A DNA stretch of 6,731 nt. Source: Puniceicoccales bacterium (GTDB taxonomy: Bacteria; Verrucomicrobiota; Verrucomicrobiia; Opitutales; LL51). The DNA lies in the NCBI GenBank assembly GCA_031290315.1, contig JAITNS010000035.1, positions 1 through 6,731 of the forward strand, written 5' to 3'. The notes beneath the pieces were generated by a model. It made no database searches. It was not told where the DNA came from and saw nothing but the letters and a program-made list of their open reading frames with translations. Both the position numbers and the translations under genes were made by a program. The first letter of the stretch is position 1; the number at the start of each line of letters is the position of its first letter. Shown here piece after piece: positions 6,429 to 6,731 of the stretch.

Positions 6429-6607
6429 CTATTGGATTACACGCTGGCGTCGTTTTCACATTCATGTATCTCAAGACATACATTTCTTTTCCAACTTCAC
6501 ACCATTTTTTTGGTTCCAATAATTTACTGGATTCTCCCTTCCCATTAGTCGTAATTATTGTTGCGATTATCGTCTTTCACTTATACTACGTATACCAAAA
6601 AGCTTAG
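6429..6607 (+). pseudogene. Duplicated 3' fragment of the CPBP gene (unit 2)
   Basis: This copy reads without interruption in one frame for 58 codons, from IGLHAGVVF through to YVYQKA and a TAG, parallel to residues 253-310 of the intact gene. Because 227 is not a multiple of three, it is out of frame with the intact gene, whose stop at 6378-6380 also precedes it. In its own frame a TAA lies at 6389-6391 and no ATG, GTG or TTG occurs before the internal Met. It therefore looks like an untranslated gene fragment. Relative to unit 1 it carries four synonymous and four amino-acid changes: I268T, C280G, C307Y and V310A. Confidence 0.85.
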
Positions 6608-6655
6608 GATAACATTAACTAAGTGTAACCCTAACATCTACAATAAGGAGAGAAA

Positions 6656-6731
6656 CTATTGGATTACACGCTGGTGTCGTTTTCACATTCATGTATCTCA
6701 AAATATACATTTCTTTTCCAACTTCACACCA
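6656..6731 (+). pseudogene. Third copy of the CPBP 3' fragment, cut by the window edge
   Basis: The first 76 bp of a further repeat unit, identical base for base to 6202-6277 in the intact gene. AAGGAG (6645-6650) lies 7 nt upstream of its first in-frame codon, ATT. This looks like a ribosome binding site but has no standard in-frame start after it. Whether this copy is again only a fragment or the beginning of something longer cannot be seen. Confidence 0.8.

Larger units (their letters stand above)
6202..6731 (+). repeat. 227-bp tandem repeat array (2 full units plus a partial third)
   Basis: Units begin with CTATTGGATTACACGCTGG at 6202, 6429 and 6656, an exact 227-bp period. Each full unit is 179 bp of the 3' end of the CPBP gene, stop codon included, plus 48 bp of downstream sequence. 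Units 1 and 2 differ at 13 of 227 positions (8 in the coding part, 5 in the tail) with no indels. The visible 76 bp of unit 3 are identical to unit 1, not to unit 2. The array continues beyond the right edge, so its full copy number is unknown. Confidence 0.95.

Noticed and set aside
6331..6522. 63-codon open frame crossing the junction of repeat units 1 and 2
   Set aside because: It reads the CPBP 3' end in another frame across the repeat boundary and has no Shine-Dalgarno. It is a by-product of the duplication.
6202..6731. CRISPR array
   Set aside because: Units are 227 bp, contiguous, without unique spacers, and consist of coding sequence.

Overview
The window looks like a bacterial chromosome segment of low to moderate G+C. 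The protein set (MurJ, GlmM, RdgB, a TPR protein, an extended SDR and a CPBP membrane protease) suggests a Gram-negative-type bacterium. The character of the SDR and TPR proteins and the gene grouping made me think of the Verrucomicrobiota (Opitutales-like), but this is only a tentative guess. The last 530 bases are a repeat array that runs off the right edge.

Layout. About 5.3 kb is one compact minus-strand operon, read right to left: extended SDR (start 5337) - murJ - glmM - TPR protein - rdgB (stop 222). Intergenic gaps are 3, 23, 8 and 36 nt. It couples cell-envelope genes (the lipid II flippase MurJ and GlmM, which feeds UDP-GlcNAc synthesis) to nucleotide-pool sanitation (RdgB). A 110-nt divergent region (5338-5447) separates the operon from a plus-strand CPBP-family membrane protease gene (5448-6380). 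The 3' end of that gene, with 48 nt of downstream sequence, is tandemly repeated with an exact 227-bp period. There are two full units, and a third is cut by the window edge.

The most striking element is at the left edge, 1-205 on the minus strand. It has the complete anatomy of a ribosome-mediated transcription attenuator: a TTGACA-type promoter, a 16-codon leader peptide rich in Tyr and Phe (MKLQFGYFYYYGILPW), and three mutually exclusive hairpins. The 1:2 hairpin is 9 bp and overlaps the Tyr codons and the leader stop. The 2:3 antiterminator is 10 bp. The 3:4 terminator is 8 bp, followed by six T. A strong ribosome binding site and ATG follow at positions 20-3, where the regulated gene begins and immediately leaves the window. 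By its control codons that gene should belong to aromatic amino acid (Phe/Tyr) biosynthesis or use, but its identity cannot be read here. The same terminator is the first one downstream of rdgB, so operon transcripts probably also end there or feed into the attenuator.
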